This document shows positions 1 to 5,478 of a stretch of 6,752 nt of DNA, one piece after another. Origin of the DNA: DAOTTI01 sp034437795. Lineage in GTDB: Bacteria > Chloroflexota > UBA11872 > UBA12225. The stretch's first letter is position 1; the number at the start of each line of letters is the position of its first letter. The DNA is taken from NCBI GenBank assembly GCA_034437795.1, contig DAOTTI010000014.1, positions 1-6,752 of the forward strand. The letters are read 5' to 3'. The notes under the pieces are model-generated. The model saw nothing but the letters and a program-made list of their open reading frames with translations, searched no databases and was not told the origin of the DNA. The position numbers were made by a program, and so were the translations under genes.

Positions 1-72
1 GGCCGGCGTGGCCGGTGGCGGTGCCGTCTGCCGGAGGCGCGTAACCTGAGTTGTCCACGAGCGGCGCGATCA

Positions 73-104
73 GGGTCGCCCTCTCCCACAGGGAGAGGGG
101 ACCC
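73..104. repeat. REP-like palindromic hairpin
   Basis: A 9-bp perfect stem, CCCTCTCCC (79-87) against GGGAGAGGG (91-99) with loop ACA, is extended by GGGTC (73-77) pairing with GACCC (100-104), with G78 bulged. The same 9-bp stem with loop ATA recurs at 4937-4957, so this is a dispersed family and not a one-off structure. Neither strand has a T-run after the stem, so it is not a clear intrinsic terminator for hemE. Short palindromes of this kind are common between genes in GC-rich bacteria, and their function is usually unknown. Confidence 0.7.
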
Positions 105-151
105 GTCGCCGGCCATGAATACTCCAGGCTCGCCGGTCGTTACGTCCCCTT

Positions 152-248
152 CCGCCCTAGTGCTGTTTCAGACGACCTCTTTGGGAATGCAAGCCCGCGC
201 ACCAGGGAAGCAATGCCAAATCGCTAGCCTGATGGAGCACTAGGGCGG
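152..248. repeat. 97-bp MITE-like imperfect palindrome
   Basis: The outer 13 bp are a perfect inverted repeat: CCGCCCTAGTGCT (152-164) against AGCACTAGGGCGG (236-248). Moving inward in strict register there is a 3x3 mismatch, TCAG/CTGA (168-171 and 229-232), a poorly paired 8-nt segment, and TTTGGGAATGC against GCAATGCCAAA (180-190 and 210-220), which pair at 9 of 11 positions. The centre is 19 nt. The arms are 39 nt each with about 29 matches and no length change, which fits degenerated terminal inverted repeats of a miniature transposable element. No transposase is present. It lies 3 nt beyond the hemE stop codon, so it could also fold in the hemE 3' end of the transcript. No obvious target-site duplication was identified. 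Confidence 0.55.
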
Positions 249-251
249 CGC

Positions 252-1301
252 TCAACGCGCTGCGGTGGCCTCGTGGACGAACTCCACGAGCCGGACCAGC
301 TGGTCGGGGTCGGTGTCGGGGAGGACGCCGTGGCCCAGGTTGAAGACGTGGCCGGGGCGGCCGCCGGCGCGCCGGAGCACGTCCTGTGCCCCCGCCTGGA
401 CGCGCTCCCAGGGCGCCAGGAGCAGCACCGGGTCAAGGTTGCCCTGGATGGCCCGGTCGTAGCCGATGCGGGCCCAGGCCTGGTCGAGGGGGATGCGCCA
501 GTCGACGCTCATGGCGTCGGCCCCGGCGCTGTTCATCAGCTCCAGCAGGCTGGCGTTGCCCGTACCGAAGTGGATGGTGGGAACGCCGGTGTCCTTTAGC
601 GACTCAAAGACGCGCCGTGAGAACGGGAGCAGGTACTGCTCGTAGTCCTGGGGGGAGAGGATGCCCACCCAGCTATCGAAGAGCTGCACCACCTGCACGC
701 CGGCTGCGATCTGGGCACGCAGATAGCGGATCACCAGCTCCGTGACCTTGTCCAGCAGGGCGTACCAGAGGCTGGGATTGGAGAACATGAGGCCCTTCGC
801 CCGCGCGTAATCGCGCGACGGCCGCCCTTCGATCATGTAGCAGGCGAGGGTGAAGGGGGCGCCGGAAAAGCCGATCAGGGCGGCCTTGCCGCCGGCCAGC
901 TCGCGGCGCAGGATGCGGATGGCCTCCATGACGTAGGGCGTCGCCTCTTCACCGTCCACGACGCGCAGGCGGGCCACGTCGTCGGCCGTGCGCACGGGGT
1001 TGTGGACGATGGGCCCGATCTCCGGCTGGATCTCGAATGAGATGCCCATGGCCTGCAGGGGCAGCATGATGTCGGCGAACATCACCGCCCCGTCCACGCC
1101 GAACCGCTGAACGGGCATGAGCGTGACCTGGGCGCACAGCTCCGGGGTGCGGGCCAGGGTCAGGATGTCGTACTTCTGGCGGAGCTGGCGGTATTCGGCC
1201 AGGCAGCGGCCGGCCTGGCGCATGAACCACACCGGGGTGCGGTCTACCGGCTGGCGGCGGAAGGCGGCGAGGAGGCGCGTTTCGGCGTTCATGCTGGGCA
1301 T
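252..1301 (-). CDS. hemE: Uroporphyrinogen decarboxylase
   Basis: HemE decarboxylates the four acetate side chains of uroporphyrinogen III to give coproporphyrinogen III, a cytosolic, cofactor-free step of heme synthesis. At 349 residues it has the usual family length. The N-terminal signature lies at residues 22-38 (TPVWFMRQAGR with the substrate-binding Arg28). The FADIMLP segment holds the essential aspartate Asp77. GAPFTLACYMIEG (147-159) includes the active-site tyrosine Tyr155, QLFDSW (206-211) includes Ser210, and NLGHGVLP (321-328) holds the conserved His324. The usual RYLPEY is RCLAEY here, a mild deviation. The start at 1301 is one choice. An internal ATG at 1292 gives MNAETRLL and fits the family equally well, and neither has a visible Shine-Dalgarno site. 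It is divergent from the kinase gene, and tandem 16-bp repeats begin 8 bp upstream of the start codon. Confidence 0.96.
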   Translation of the reverse strand: MPSMNAETRLLAAFRRQPVDRTPVWFMRQAGRCLAEYRQLRQKYDILTLARTPELCAQVTLMPVQRFGVDGAVMFADIMLPLQAMGISFEIQPEIGPIVHNPVRTADDVARLRVVDGEEATPYVMEAIRILRRELAGGKAALIGFSGAPFTLACYMIEGRPSRDYARAKGLMFSNPSLWYALLDKVTELVIRYLRAQIAAGVQVVQLFDSWVGILSPQDYEQYLLPFSRRVFESLKDTGVPTIHFGTGNASLLELMNSAGADAMSVDWRIPLDQAWARIGYDRAIQGNLDPVLLLAPWERVQAGAQDVLRRAGGRPGHVFNLGHGVLPDTDPDQLVRLVEFVHEATAAR

Positions 1302-1309
1302 CGGGCAGG

Positions 1310-1388
1310 ATAGTGCAGGCGCGGGCTAGTGCAGGCGCGGGATGGTGCCGGCGCGGGATAGTGCAGGCGCGGGATGGCACCGGCAGGA
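1310..1388. repeat. Five tandem 16-bp units upstream of hemE
   Basis: Units of consensus ATAGTGCAGGCGCGGG start at 1310, 1326, 1342, 1358 and 1374. Units 1 and 4 are identical, unit 2 differs at its first base, unit 3 reads ATGGTGCCGGCGCGGG, and the last is degenerate (ATGGCACCGGCAGG). They fill the region just upstream of the hemE start codon, where its 5' leader or promoter would be. They could be a simple variable-number repeat or an array of protein-binding sites. The sequence alone does not decide this. Confidence 0.85.
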
Positions 1389-1516
1389 AAGCGTACCGCA
1401 CCGGCGAAGGATGTCGGGGAGGGGAGTGCTCCCTAATGTCGCCCCCCGCACGCCTTATTTACCCGCGGGCGCCCCTGGCGTGCGCTGGAATGGGGCTCGG
1501 CGCGAGAAGGTCGCGC

Positions 1517-1544
1517 CTGAATAGACCCTGAACAGAGGTAGAAT
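1517..1544 (+). promoter_or_regulatory. Candidate promoter for the kinase gene
   Basis: TAGAAT (1539-1544) matches five of six bases of a sigma-70-type -10 box. CTGAAT (1517-1522) lies 16 bp upstream as a weak -35 (three of six). Transcription would begin near 1551, giving a leader of about 20 nt before the ATG at 1570. The evidence is motif resemblance only. Confidence 0.3.
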
Positions 1545-1569
1545 CCTTCCAGAGTTGGGCACTCAGCTC

Positions 1570-3054
1570 ATGGACAGTTCGCAGGCAGCCGCCCTGCGCC
1601 CAGCGTCGCCTCTCCCCAGCAGCGCGCCGGCCCGCGCAGCGAGCACCGTCGTGCTGGAGGATGCTGCGCCGGCGGCGGAGCCGGCCTACCTGGCCGGCCC
1701 GCCCCTCTTCTGGCGCCTGCTGGCGGCCAACCTGTTCGTCGTGCTGGGTGGGGCGGTGGTGGGCACGGCGCTGACGCGCCAGTTCGTGCTCAGCGGCTCC
1801 TTCACGCCCCTGACCCATGCCTTGATGGTGCTGGCGGCGATCGCCCTGAGCGGCCTGCTCACCGCCGTCATTCTGCACCTGGCCTTCCGCCCCTTGCGGG
1901 CCTTGCGAGAGGCCATCGAGCACTGGGACGCTGGCCAGCGGCCGGCGGCCGCCGCGCGGGTCGCGGTCTCTCGTTACGACGACCCCGACATCGTGGCCGT
2001 GGCGCAGGCGGTCAACGGGCTGTGGGACCGGCTGGACCAGCATGTGCGCCTGCTGGAGGAGAGCAACCGGCGGCTGGAGGAGAAGAGCCGCGAGCTGGCG
2101 GAGAAGACGGTGCAGCTGGAGCGGCTGGCGACGCAGGTGCTGGCGGCGCAGGAGGAGGAGCGGCGCCGGATCGCCCGCGAACTCCACGATGAGACGATGC
2201 AATCGATGGCCGCCCTGATCATGGGGCTGGAGCGCGGGCTCCAGGCCATGCCGGAGGAGGTGCCCCACCTCCGCGCGGCGCACCAGACGGTGGCCCGCCT
2301 GCGCGACCTGGCCGTACGGACCCTGGACGAGATCCGGCACCTGGCGCTGGACCTGCGGCCGGCGGTGCTGGACGACCATGGCCTGATCCCCGCCGTGCGC
2401 TGGCTGGCCGCTACCCAGGCAGAACGGTTCGGCCTCTCGGCGTCGGTGGAGCTGCTCGGGGAGTGGGCTGAGCCGGCCGCGACAAGCGGCGCGGATCAGC
2501 GCCTGCCGCCGGCGGTGGAGACGGCGCTCTTCCGGATCGTGCAGGAGGCCCTGACCAACGTGGGGAAGCACGCCCGTGCGCAGCAGGTGACCATCCGGCT
2601 CTCCCGCTCGACGCTCGCTCTGGCCAGCGCGGCGTCGCCGGCGCCGGCTGCGACCCACCTGCCGGTCTCCCCGTGCGCGGGGGAGGCGCGGGTTGCTCCG
2701 CTGGCGCTGTCCCAGCGCCAGGGTAGTTCATGGCCGACCGCCTGGACCGAGGGTGCCGCGGGCGCCGTAACGGGGTGGGAACCACAGCCCGATGGGAGCA
2801 CCGGCGCCACGGAATCCGCAGAAACGGACCGGCCACGCGCGGACCGGCTCATCCTGGTGGACGTGGAGGTGGAGGACGACGGCATCGGCCTGCCAGACGA
2901 GGCCTGGGCGCGCCCCGGCCACATGGGGATCTTCAACATGCGCGAGCGCGCCGCCCTGCTGGGCGGCTGGTGCACCGTCGGGCCCGCGCCCTCGGGCAAG
3001 GGGACGCTGGTGCGCGCCCAGGTACCGGTGACACTGAGTGAGGCCTGCGCCTGA
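1570..3054 (+). CDS. NarL-type sensor histidine kinase (HisKA_3/HATPase_c)
   Basis: This is a membrane sensor kinase that should autophosphorylate on histidine and pass the phosphate to the response regulator encoded next. With the ATG at 1570 it has 494 residues. An in-frame TTG at 1555 is an alternative start, and neither has a good ribosome site. After an Ala/Pro-rich N-terminus come two hydrophobic segments (about 46-67 and 82-106) separated by only about 15 residues, so there is no sizeable outer sensor domain. A HAMP-like stretch (107-160) follows, then a charged coiled coil (162-198). The dimerisation motif ERRRIARELHDE holds phospho-acceptor His206. The ATPase domain has an N box (QEALTN, Glu326 and Asn330), a G1 motif (EDDGIGLP, 435-442), MGIFNMRERAALLGG (452-466) and GKGT (476-479). 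Residues of about 347-425 are an Ala/Pro/Ser/Gly-rich insert between the N and G1 boxes, where relatives have a short turn. The signal sensed is unknown. Confidence 0.9.
   Translation: MDSSQAAALRPASPLPSSAPARAASTVVLEDAAPAAEPAYLAGPPLFWRLLAANLFVVLGGAVVGTALTRQFVLSGSFTPLTHALMVLAAIALSGLLTAVILHLAFRPLRALREAIEHWDAGQRPAAAARVAVSRYDDPDIVAVAQAVNGLWDRLDQHVRLLEESNRRLEEKSRELAEKTVQLERLATQVLAAQEEERRRIARELHDETMQSMAALIMGLERGLQAMPEEVPHLRAAHQTVARLRDLAVRTLDEIRHLALDLRPAVLDDHGLIPAVRWLAATQAERFGLSASVELLGEWAEPAATSGADQRLPPAVETALFRIVQEALTNVGKHARAQQVTIRLSRSTLALASAASPAPAATHLPVSPCAGEARVAPLALSQRQGSSWPTAWTEGAAGAVTGWEPQPDGSTGATESAETDRPRADRLILVDVEVEDDGIGLPDEAWARPGHMGIFNMRERAALLGGWCTVGPAPSGKGTLVRAQVPVTLSEACA
2667..2721. repeat. 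Two palindromes inside the kinase insert
   Basis: CTCCCC (2667-2672) pairs with GGGGAG (2680-2685). CTGGCGCTG (2701-2709) pairs perfectly with CAGCGCCAG (2713-2721) around a 3-nt loop. The second has the same 9-bp-stem, 3-nt-loop geometry as the intergenic hairpins at 79-99 and 4937-4957, though a different sequence. Both lie in the low-complexity part of the ATPase domain, which suggests that palindromic repeat DNA may have been absorbed into the reading frame. Confidence 0.6.
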
Positions 3055-3076
3055 CGGCCTGGATGGCCAGGCTACC

Positions 3077-3117
3077 GTGATGACCGTGTAACGACGTGAC
3101 CGTGCTGACGTGATGAC
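3077..3117 (+). repeat. Short direct repeats before the response-regulator start
   Basis: GTGATGAC occurs at 3077-3084 and 3110-3117, TGACCGTG at 3081-3088 and 3097-3104, and GACGTGA at 3093-3099 and 3107-3113. The repeats run into the first codons of the response regulator and blur its start. They could be slippage-derived or operator-like, and no function is shown. Confidence 0.45.
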
Positions 3118-3802
3118 AATGACGACGATGACCACCGCGAGGAAGCAGATCCGCGTCTTGCTGGCCGACGACCATGCCATTGTGCGGGAGGGCGTGCGCC
3201 TGTGCCTGGAGGGCATGGGGGACATGGCGGTGGTGGCGGAGGCGAGCGACGGCTACGAGACGGTTCGGCTGGTGGGGCAGCTCCGGCCGGACGTGGCCGT
3301 GATCGACGTCACCATGCCGCGCCTGAACGGGATCGAGGCGCTGCGCCAGATCAAGCGCGACTACCCGCGCACCGCCGTTGTGATCTTGAGCATGCACGAC
3401 AACGAGGCCTACGTGACCCGCGCGCTGCACGCCGGCGCATCCGGGTACGTGCTCAAGCGCACCGCCGCCACGGAGCTGGCCAGGGCGATCCGCGCCGCTG
3501 CCGCTGGGGAGATCTACCTGGATCCCGGCGTGGCCAAGCGGGTGGTGGCCGATTACCTGCAGCGCCTCGGCCCCGACGACGTGGCGGCCGCGCCGCACGA
3601 CCGGCTGACGCCCCGCGAGCGCGAGGTGCTACAGCTGGCCGCTGAGGGGCTCACCATCCGCGAGATCGCGGAGCAGCTAGTGGTATCGACGAAGACGGCG
3701 GAGCATCACCGTACCAGCGCCATGGCCAAGCTGAACCTGCACAGCCAGACGGAGCTGGTCAAGTACGCCATCCGCACCGGCCTGATCGAGGCGGATGCGT
3801 AG
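3113..3802 (+). CDS. NarL/FixJ-family response regulator
   Basis: This is a cytosolic transcription regulator, most likely phosphorylated by the kinase encoded 58 bp upstream. It has 229 residues from the ATG at 3113, typical for the family. The receiver domain (about 12-130) shows the acidic pair in LLADDH (Asp19, Asp20), phospho-acceptor Asp65 in VIDVTMP, Ser93 in ILSMHD and Lys115 in YVLKR. The LuxR-type helix-turn-helix (about 163-222) begins LTPREREVLQLAAEG and contains the recognition region VVSTKTAEHH, where the usual KTVE is KTAE. In-frame GTG 3110 and ATGs 3119 and 3128 are alternative starts. No Shine-Dalgarno site picks one, and 3128 would give the shortest standard N-terminus. Its target promoters are unknown. 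The neighbouring hemE and hemQ are natural candidates by position only. Confidence 0.93.
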   Translation: MTMTTMTTARKQIRVLLADDHAIVREGVRLCLEGMGDMAVVAEASDGYETVRLVGQLRPDVAVIDVTMPRLNGIEALRQIKRDYPRTAVVILSMHDNEAYVTRALHAGASGYVLKRTAATELARAIRAAAAGEIYLDPGVAKRVVADYLQRLGPDDVAAAPHDRLTPREREVLQLAAEGLTIREIAEQLVVSTKTAEHHRTSAMAKLNLHSQTELVKYAIRTGLIEADA

Positions 3803-3889
3803 GCCGTCGTCGGAAGTTCCTACGGTCATCGACAGTGATGGCAGTCGCAGAAAGACACAGAAACCTGTAGAGGCACGAGGACCACGGAC

Positions 3890-4816
3890 GTGAGTGAGGC
3901 AGCACAGACCGGACAGACCGGACAGACCGGACAGACCGGACAGACGGGGCAGATCGGACAGACGGGGCAGATCGGGCAGCCGACGGGGGCGGCCCGGCCG
4001 GCAGCAGGCAATGGGCCGGCCGCGGCCGGCCGGCCGGGGCATAGCGGGCGCGACGGCGGACCGCGGGTGTGTGTGGCATTTACCTTCTATCGGGTGCGGC
4101 CGGAGGCGTTCCGGCTCCCGCCAGCGGAGCGGGAGCGGCTGGCCGCCGAGTTCGAGGCGGTGGTGGACGCGGCCGCCGAGGAGCTAGGGCTGCTACGGAC
4201 GTACAGCCTGGTGGGCCTGCGGGGCGACGCCGACGTGCTGCTCTGGCAGGCGGCGGAGCAGCCCGAGAGCCTGCAGCGGTTCGCCTCGCAGCTACGGACG
4301 ACCGGTCTCTTTCCCTATCTAGAGACCAGTTACCAATACCTGGCGATGACCCGCCGCTCCATCTACGTGGACAAGCACGTCCACGAGGGGCAGGAGGGGC
4401 GGCGGACGCGCCTCCAGCCGTCCGGCGGGCGATACCTCTTCGTCTATCCCTTCGTCAAGACCCGCGCCTGGTACGCCCTGCCCATGGCCGAGCGCCAGCG
4501 GATGATGGACGAGCACATGGCTGTCGGGCACCGCTATCCGGGCGTGAAGATCAATACCACCTACTCCTTCGGCCTGGACGACCAGGAGTTCGTGGTGGCC
4601 TTTGAGGCGGAGAGTCCGGCGGAGTTCCTGGATCTGGTGATGGAGCTCCGTGGCTCGGGGGCCAGCCAGTACACGCTGCGGGACACCCCCGCGTTCACCT
4701 GCGTCGCCCAGCCCCTGCGGCGCGCGCTGGCCTTGGCGCTGGGGATCGAGACCGAGGCGCCGGCGGAGGCCCCGCTGCCGGAGATCGAGCCGGCGCTCAC
4801 CACCGCCGCACGCTGA
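3890..4816 (+). CDS. hemQ: Coproheme decarboxylase-like (chlorite dismutase family)
   Basis: HemQ converts iron-coproporphyrin III to heme b by two oxidative decarboxylations, the last step of the coproporphyrin-dependent pathway. The 308-residue product has a low-complexity N-terminus (1-57) and then a chlorite-dismutase-family fold. RYLFVYPFVKTRAWY (181-195) places the catalytic tyrosine at Tyr186 and the propionate-binding lysine at Lys190. MMDEHMAVGH (205-214) gives the proximal heme ligand His209. NTTYSFGLDDQEFVVAFE (222-239) is a family signature. The loop between Tyr186 and His209 is four residues shorter than in Firmicutes HemQ, as in actinobacterial and archaeal-type members. The distal glutamine of Firmicutes HemQ aligns here with Ile or Lys, and no chlorite-dismutase arginine is evident. 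The GTG start at 3890 is supported by GAGG (3877-3880), 9 nt upstream. Residues 277-308 form an acidic Ala/Pro/Glu tail. A Cld-like protein of other function is less likely. Confidence 0.87.
   Translation: MSEAAQTGQTGQTGQTGQTGQIGQTGQIGQPTGAARPAAGNGPAAAGRPGHSGRDGGPRVCVAFTFYRVRPEAFRLPPAERERLAAEFEAVVDAAAEELGLLRTYSLVGLRGDADVLLWQAAEQPESLQRFASQLRTTGLFPYLETSYQYLAMTRRSIYVDKHVHEGQEGRRTRLQPSGGRYLFVYPFVKTRAWYALPMAERQRMMDEHMAVGHRYPGVKINTTYSFGLDDQEFVVAFEAESPAEFLDLVMELRGSGASQYTLRDTPAFTCVAQPLRRALALALGIETEAPAEAPLPEIEPALTTAAR
3904..3975 (+). repeat. Eight tandem 9-bp units coding TGQ repeats
   Basis: Four exact ACAGACCGG units (3904-3939) are followed by alternating ACAGACGGG and GCAGATCGG units (3940-3975). 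Because 9 is a multiple of three, copy-number change would keep the frame and only lengthen or shorten the Gln-Thr/Ile-Gly tract at residues of about 6-29 of HemQ. The exact identity of the first four units points to recent expansion by slippage. Confidence 0.9.
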
Positions 4817-4841
4817 GGCGCCGGTCTCACACTTTGGACCG

Positions 4842-4861
4842 GCCGCCCCCTGGAGGGCGGC
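4842..4861 (+). terminator. GC hairpin after hemQ, weak terminator candidate
   Basis: GCCGCCC (4842-4848) pairs perfectly with GGGCGGC (4855-4861) around a 6-nt loop, beginning 25 nt after the hemQ stop codon. The position suits a transcript end, but the following bases (TATGTTCCC) are not a U-tract. It may be only a stabilising 3' stem. Confidence 0.3.
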
Positions 4862-4878
4862 TATGTTCCCGGCTGGCG

Positions 4879-5030
4879 GAGCCCTCACCCTCTCCGTATG
4901 GCAAAGGGAAGTGTCCCAAAGGCGCCGTCACCCTCACCCTCTCCCATAGGGAGAGGGAACGGAGGGAGCCCTCACCCTTACCCTGTGGGAGAAGGGAATG
5001 CTGGTCGTCCCACAGGAAGAGGGAACGCAG
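4879..5030. repeat. Cluster of CCCTCACCCTCTCCC-type palindromic repeats
   Basis: The motif CCCTCACCC occurs at 4882, 4931 and 4969, twice preceded by GGAG (4878 and 4966). The middle copy forms a perfect stem, CCCTCTCCC (4937-4945) with GGGAGAGGG (4949-4957), the same stem as at 79-99. A third stem pairs CCTGTGGGA (4982-4990) with TCCCACAGG (5008-5016). This is the kind of interspersed palindromic repeat found between genes in many GC-rich genomes, and reading through it yields spurious LTLSHRERE-like peptides. No gene is apparent here. Confidence 0.75.
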
Positions 5031-5087
5031 CGGTGCAGCAAGCGCGTGAAATGGCTACACCATTATGGCGAGAACCCTGGCCGCGCA

Positions 5088-5096
5088 TGCTACACT
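5088..5096 (+). promoter_or_regulatory. Candidate extended -10 promoter of the B12 transporter transcript
   Basis: TGC followed by TACACT (5091-5096) fits an extended -10 element. The -35 region is weak. Transcription would start near 5102, just before the aptamer, which is the expected placement. A perfect TTGACA at 5127-5132 lies inside the aptamer and has no matching -10. Confidence 0.35.
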
Positions 5097-5109
5097 GTGC
5101 GGCCACAGG

Positions 5110-5325
5110 CCGCTGGTGGCCTGGAGTTGACAAGCGCATACGTAGCACTCGGGAGCGGGGGAAGTCCGGTGAGAGGCCGGCGCTGTCCCGCAACTGTATT
5201 GCTCTCCCGACCGGCTCGACGTCCACGGCGCCAGGAGCAGAACTCGCTGGCGGCGCCGTGCGCCATGAACGATAACGTTGAGCCTTGCACGCGGATGGGA
5301 GGGCAGAGCCAGGTCGCCCGCCCCG
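5110..5325 (+). ncRNA. Cobalamin riboswitch aptamer
   Basis: The B12 box GCTGTCCCGCAACTGTAT (5182-5199) matches the cobalamin aptamer core, and upstream CCGGTGAGAGGCCGG (5166-5180) supplies the GGUG element and its stem. AGCCAGGTCGCCCGCC (5307-5322) corresponds to the conserved 3' AGCCAGGAGACCUGCC with 12 of 16 identical. GGTGG (5115-5119) can pair with its CCGCC end to close the aptamer. A peripheral stem pairs CACGGCGC (5224-5231) with GCGCCGTG (5253-5260). The exact 5' edge is uncertain. Binding of a cobalamin normally represses downstream expression. The strong terminator at 5436 implies transcriptional control of the importer genes that follow. Confidence 0.9.
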
Positions 5326-5345
5326 AGGAAGCGCCGTACACCTTC

Positions 5346-5398
5346 GAGAGAAAGGGGGAAGGCAACCGGTGGTGAGAGCGTCTTCGTCTCCCTCCCCT
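5346..5398 (+). promoter_or_regulatory. Candidate antiterminator segment of the riboswitch platform
   Basis: AAGGGGG (5352-5358) is complementary to CCCCCTT in the terminator 5' arm (5436-5442), and GAGA (5346-5349) to TCTC (5444-5447). Pairing would disrupt the terminator. The same G-run can instead pair with TCCCCT (5393-5398), enclosing a small hairpin (5374-5390), which would free the terminator. This is a pairing model by eye, without energy calculation. Confidence 0.45.
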
Positions 5399-5435
5399 CC
5401 GGACCGCGCGCCACAGGTGCGCATCTGATTGTTCA

Positions 5436-5470
5436 CCCCCTTGTCTCAGTCGAGACAAGGGGGTTTTGTT
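5436..5470 (+). terminator. Intrinsic terminator in the btuF-like leader
   Basis: CCCCCTTGTCTC (5436-5447) pairs perfectly with GAGACAAGGGGG (5452-5463) around loop AGTC, with A5435-T5464 extending the stem. TTTTGTT follows. It is the clearest terminator in the window. It lies between the aptamer and the transporter gene on the same strand, the arrangement expected for riboswitch-controlled attenuation. Confidence 0.93.
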
Positions 5471-5478
5471 TGGGCGTT

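Noticed and set aside
73..104. Intrinsic terminator for hemE on the minus strand
   Set aside because: The stem is strong, but the bases after it on the minus strand (TGATCGCGCC) contain no U-tract, and it is almost 150 nt past the stop codon.
1..243. Open frame on the plus strand from the window edge to a TAG at 241-243
   Set aside because: It runs through the REP-like hairpin and the MITE-like palindrome, and the peptide has no recognisable domain. Short tails ending at 44 or 49 in the other frames could belong to an upstream gene but are too short to support.
1459..2658. A 399-codon minus-strand frame opposite the kinase gene
   Set aside because: The product is rich in Arg, Gln, Gly and His with no domain, as expected for the antisense shadow of a GC-rich gene. 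The plus strand encodes a clear histidine kinase.
3904..3975. CRISPR-like array
   Set aside because: The 9-bp units are contiguous with no spacers and lie in frame within hemQ, so this is a coding microsatellite.
5127..5155. Perfect TTGACA as a -35 box
   Set aside because: There is no -10-like hexamer 16-18 bp downstream (CGGGAG at 17 bp), and it lies within the cobalamin aptamer.
4834..5275. Overlapping plus-strand open frames with peptides such as LTLSHRERE
   Set aside because: These are translations of the CCCTCACCCTCTCCC palindromic repeats and of the riboswitch. They have no ribosome sites and the composition is repeat-like.
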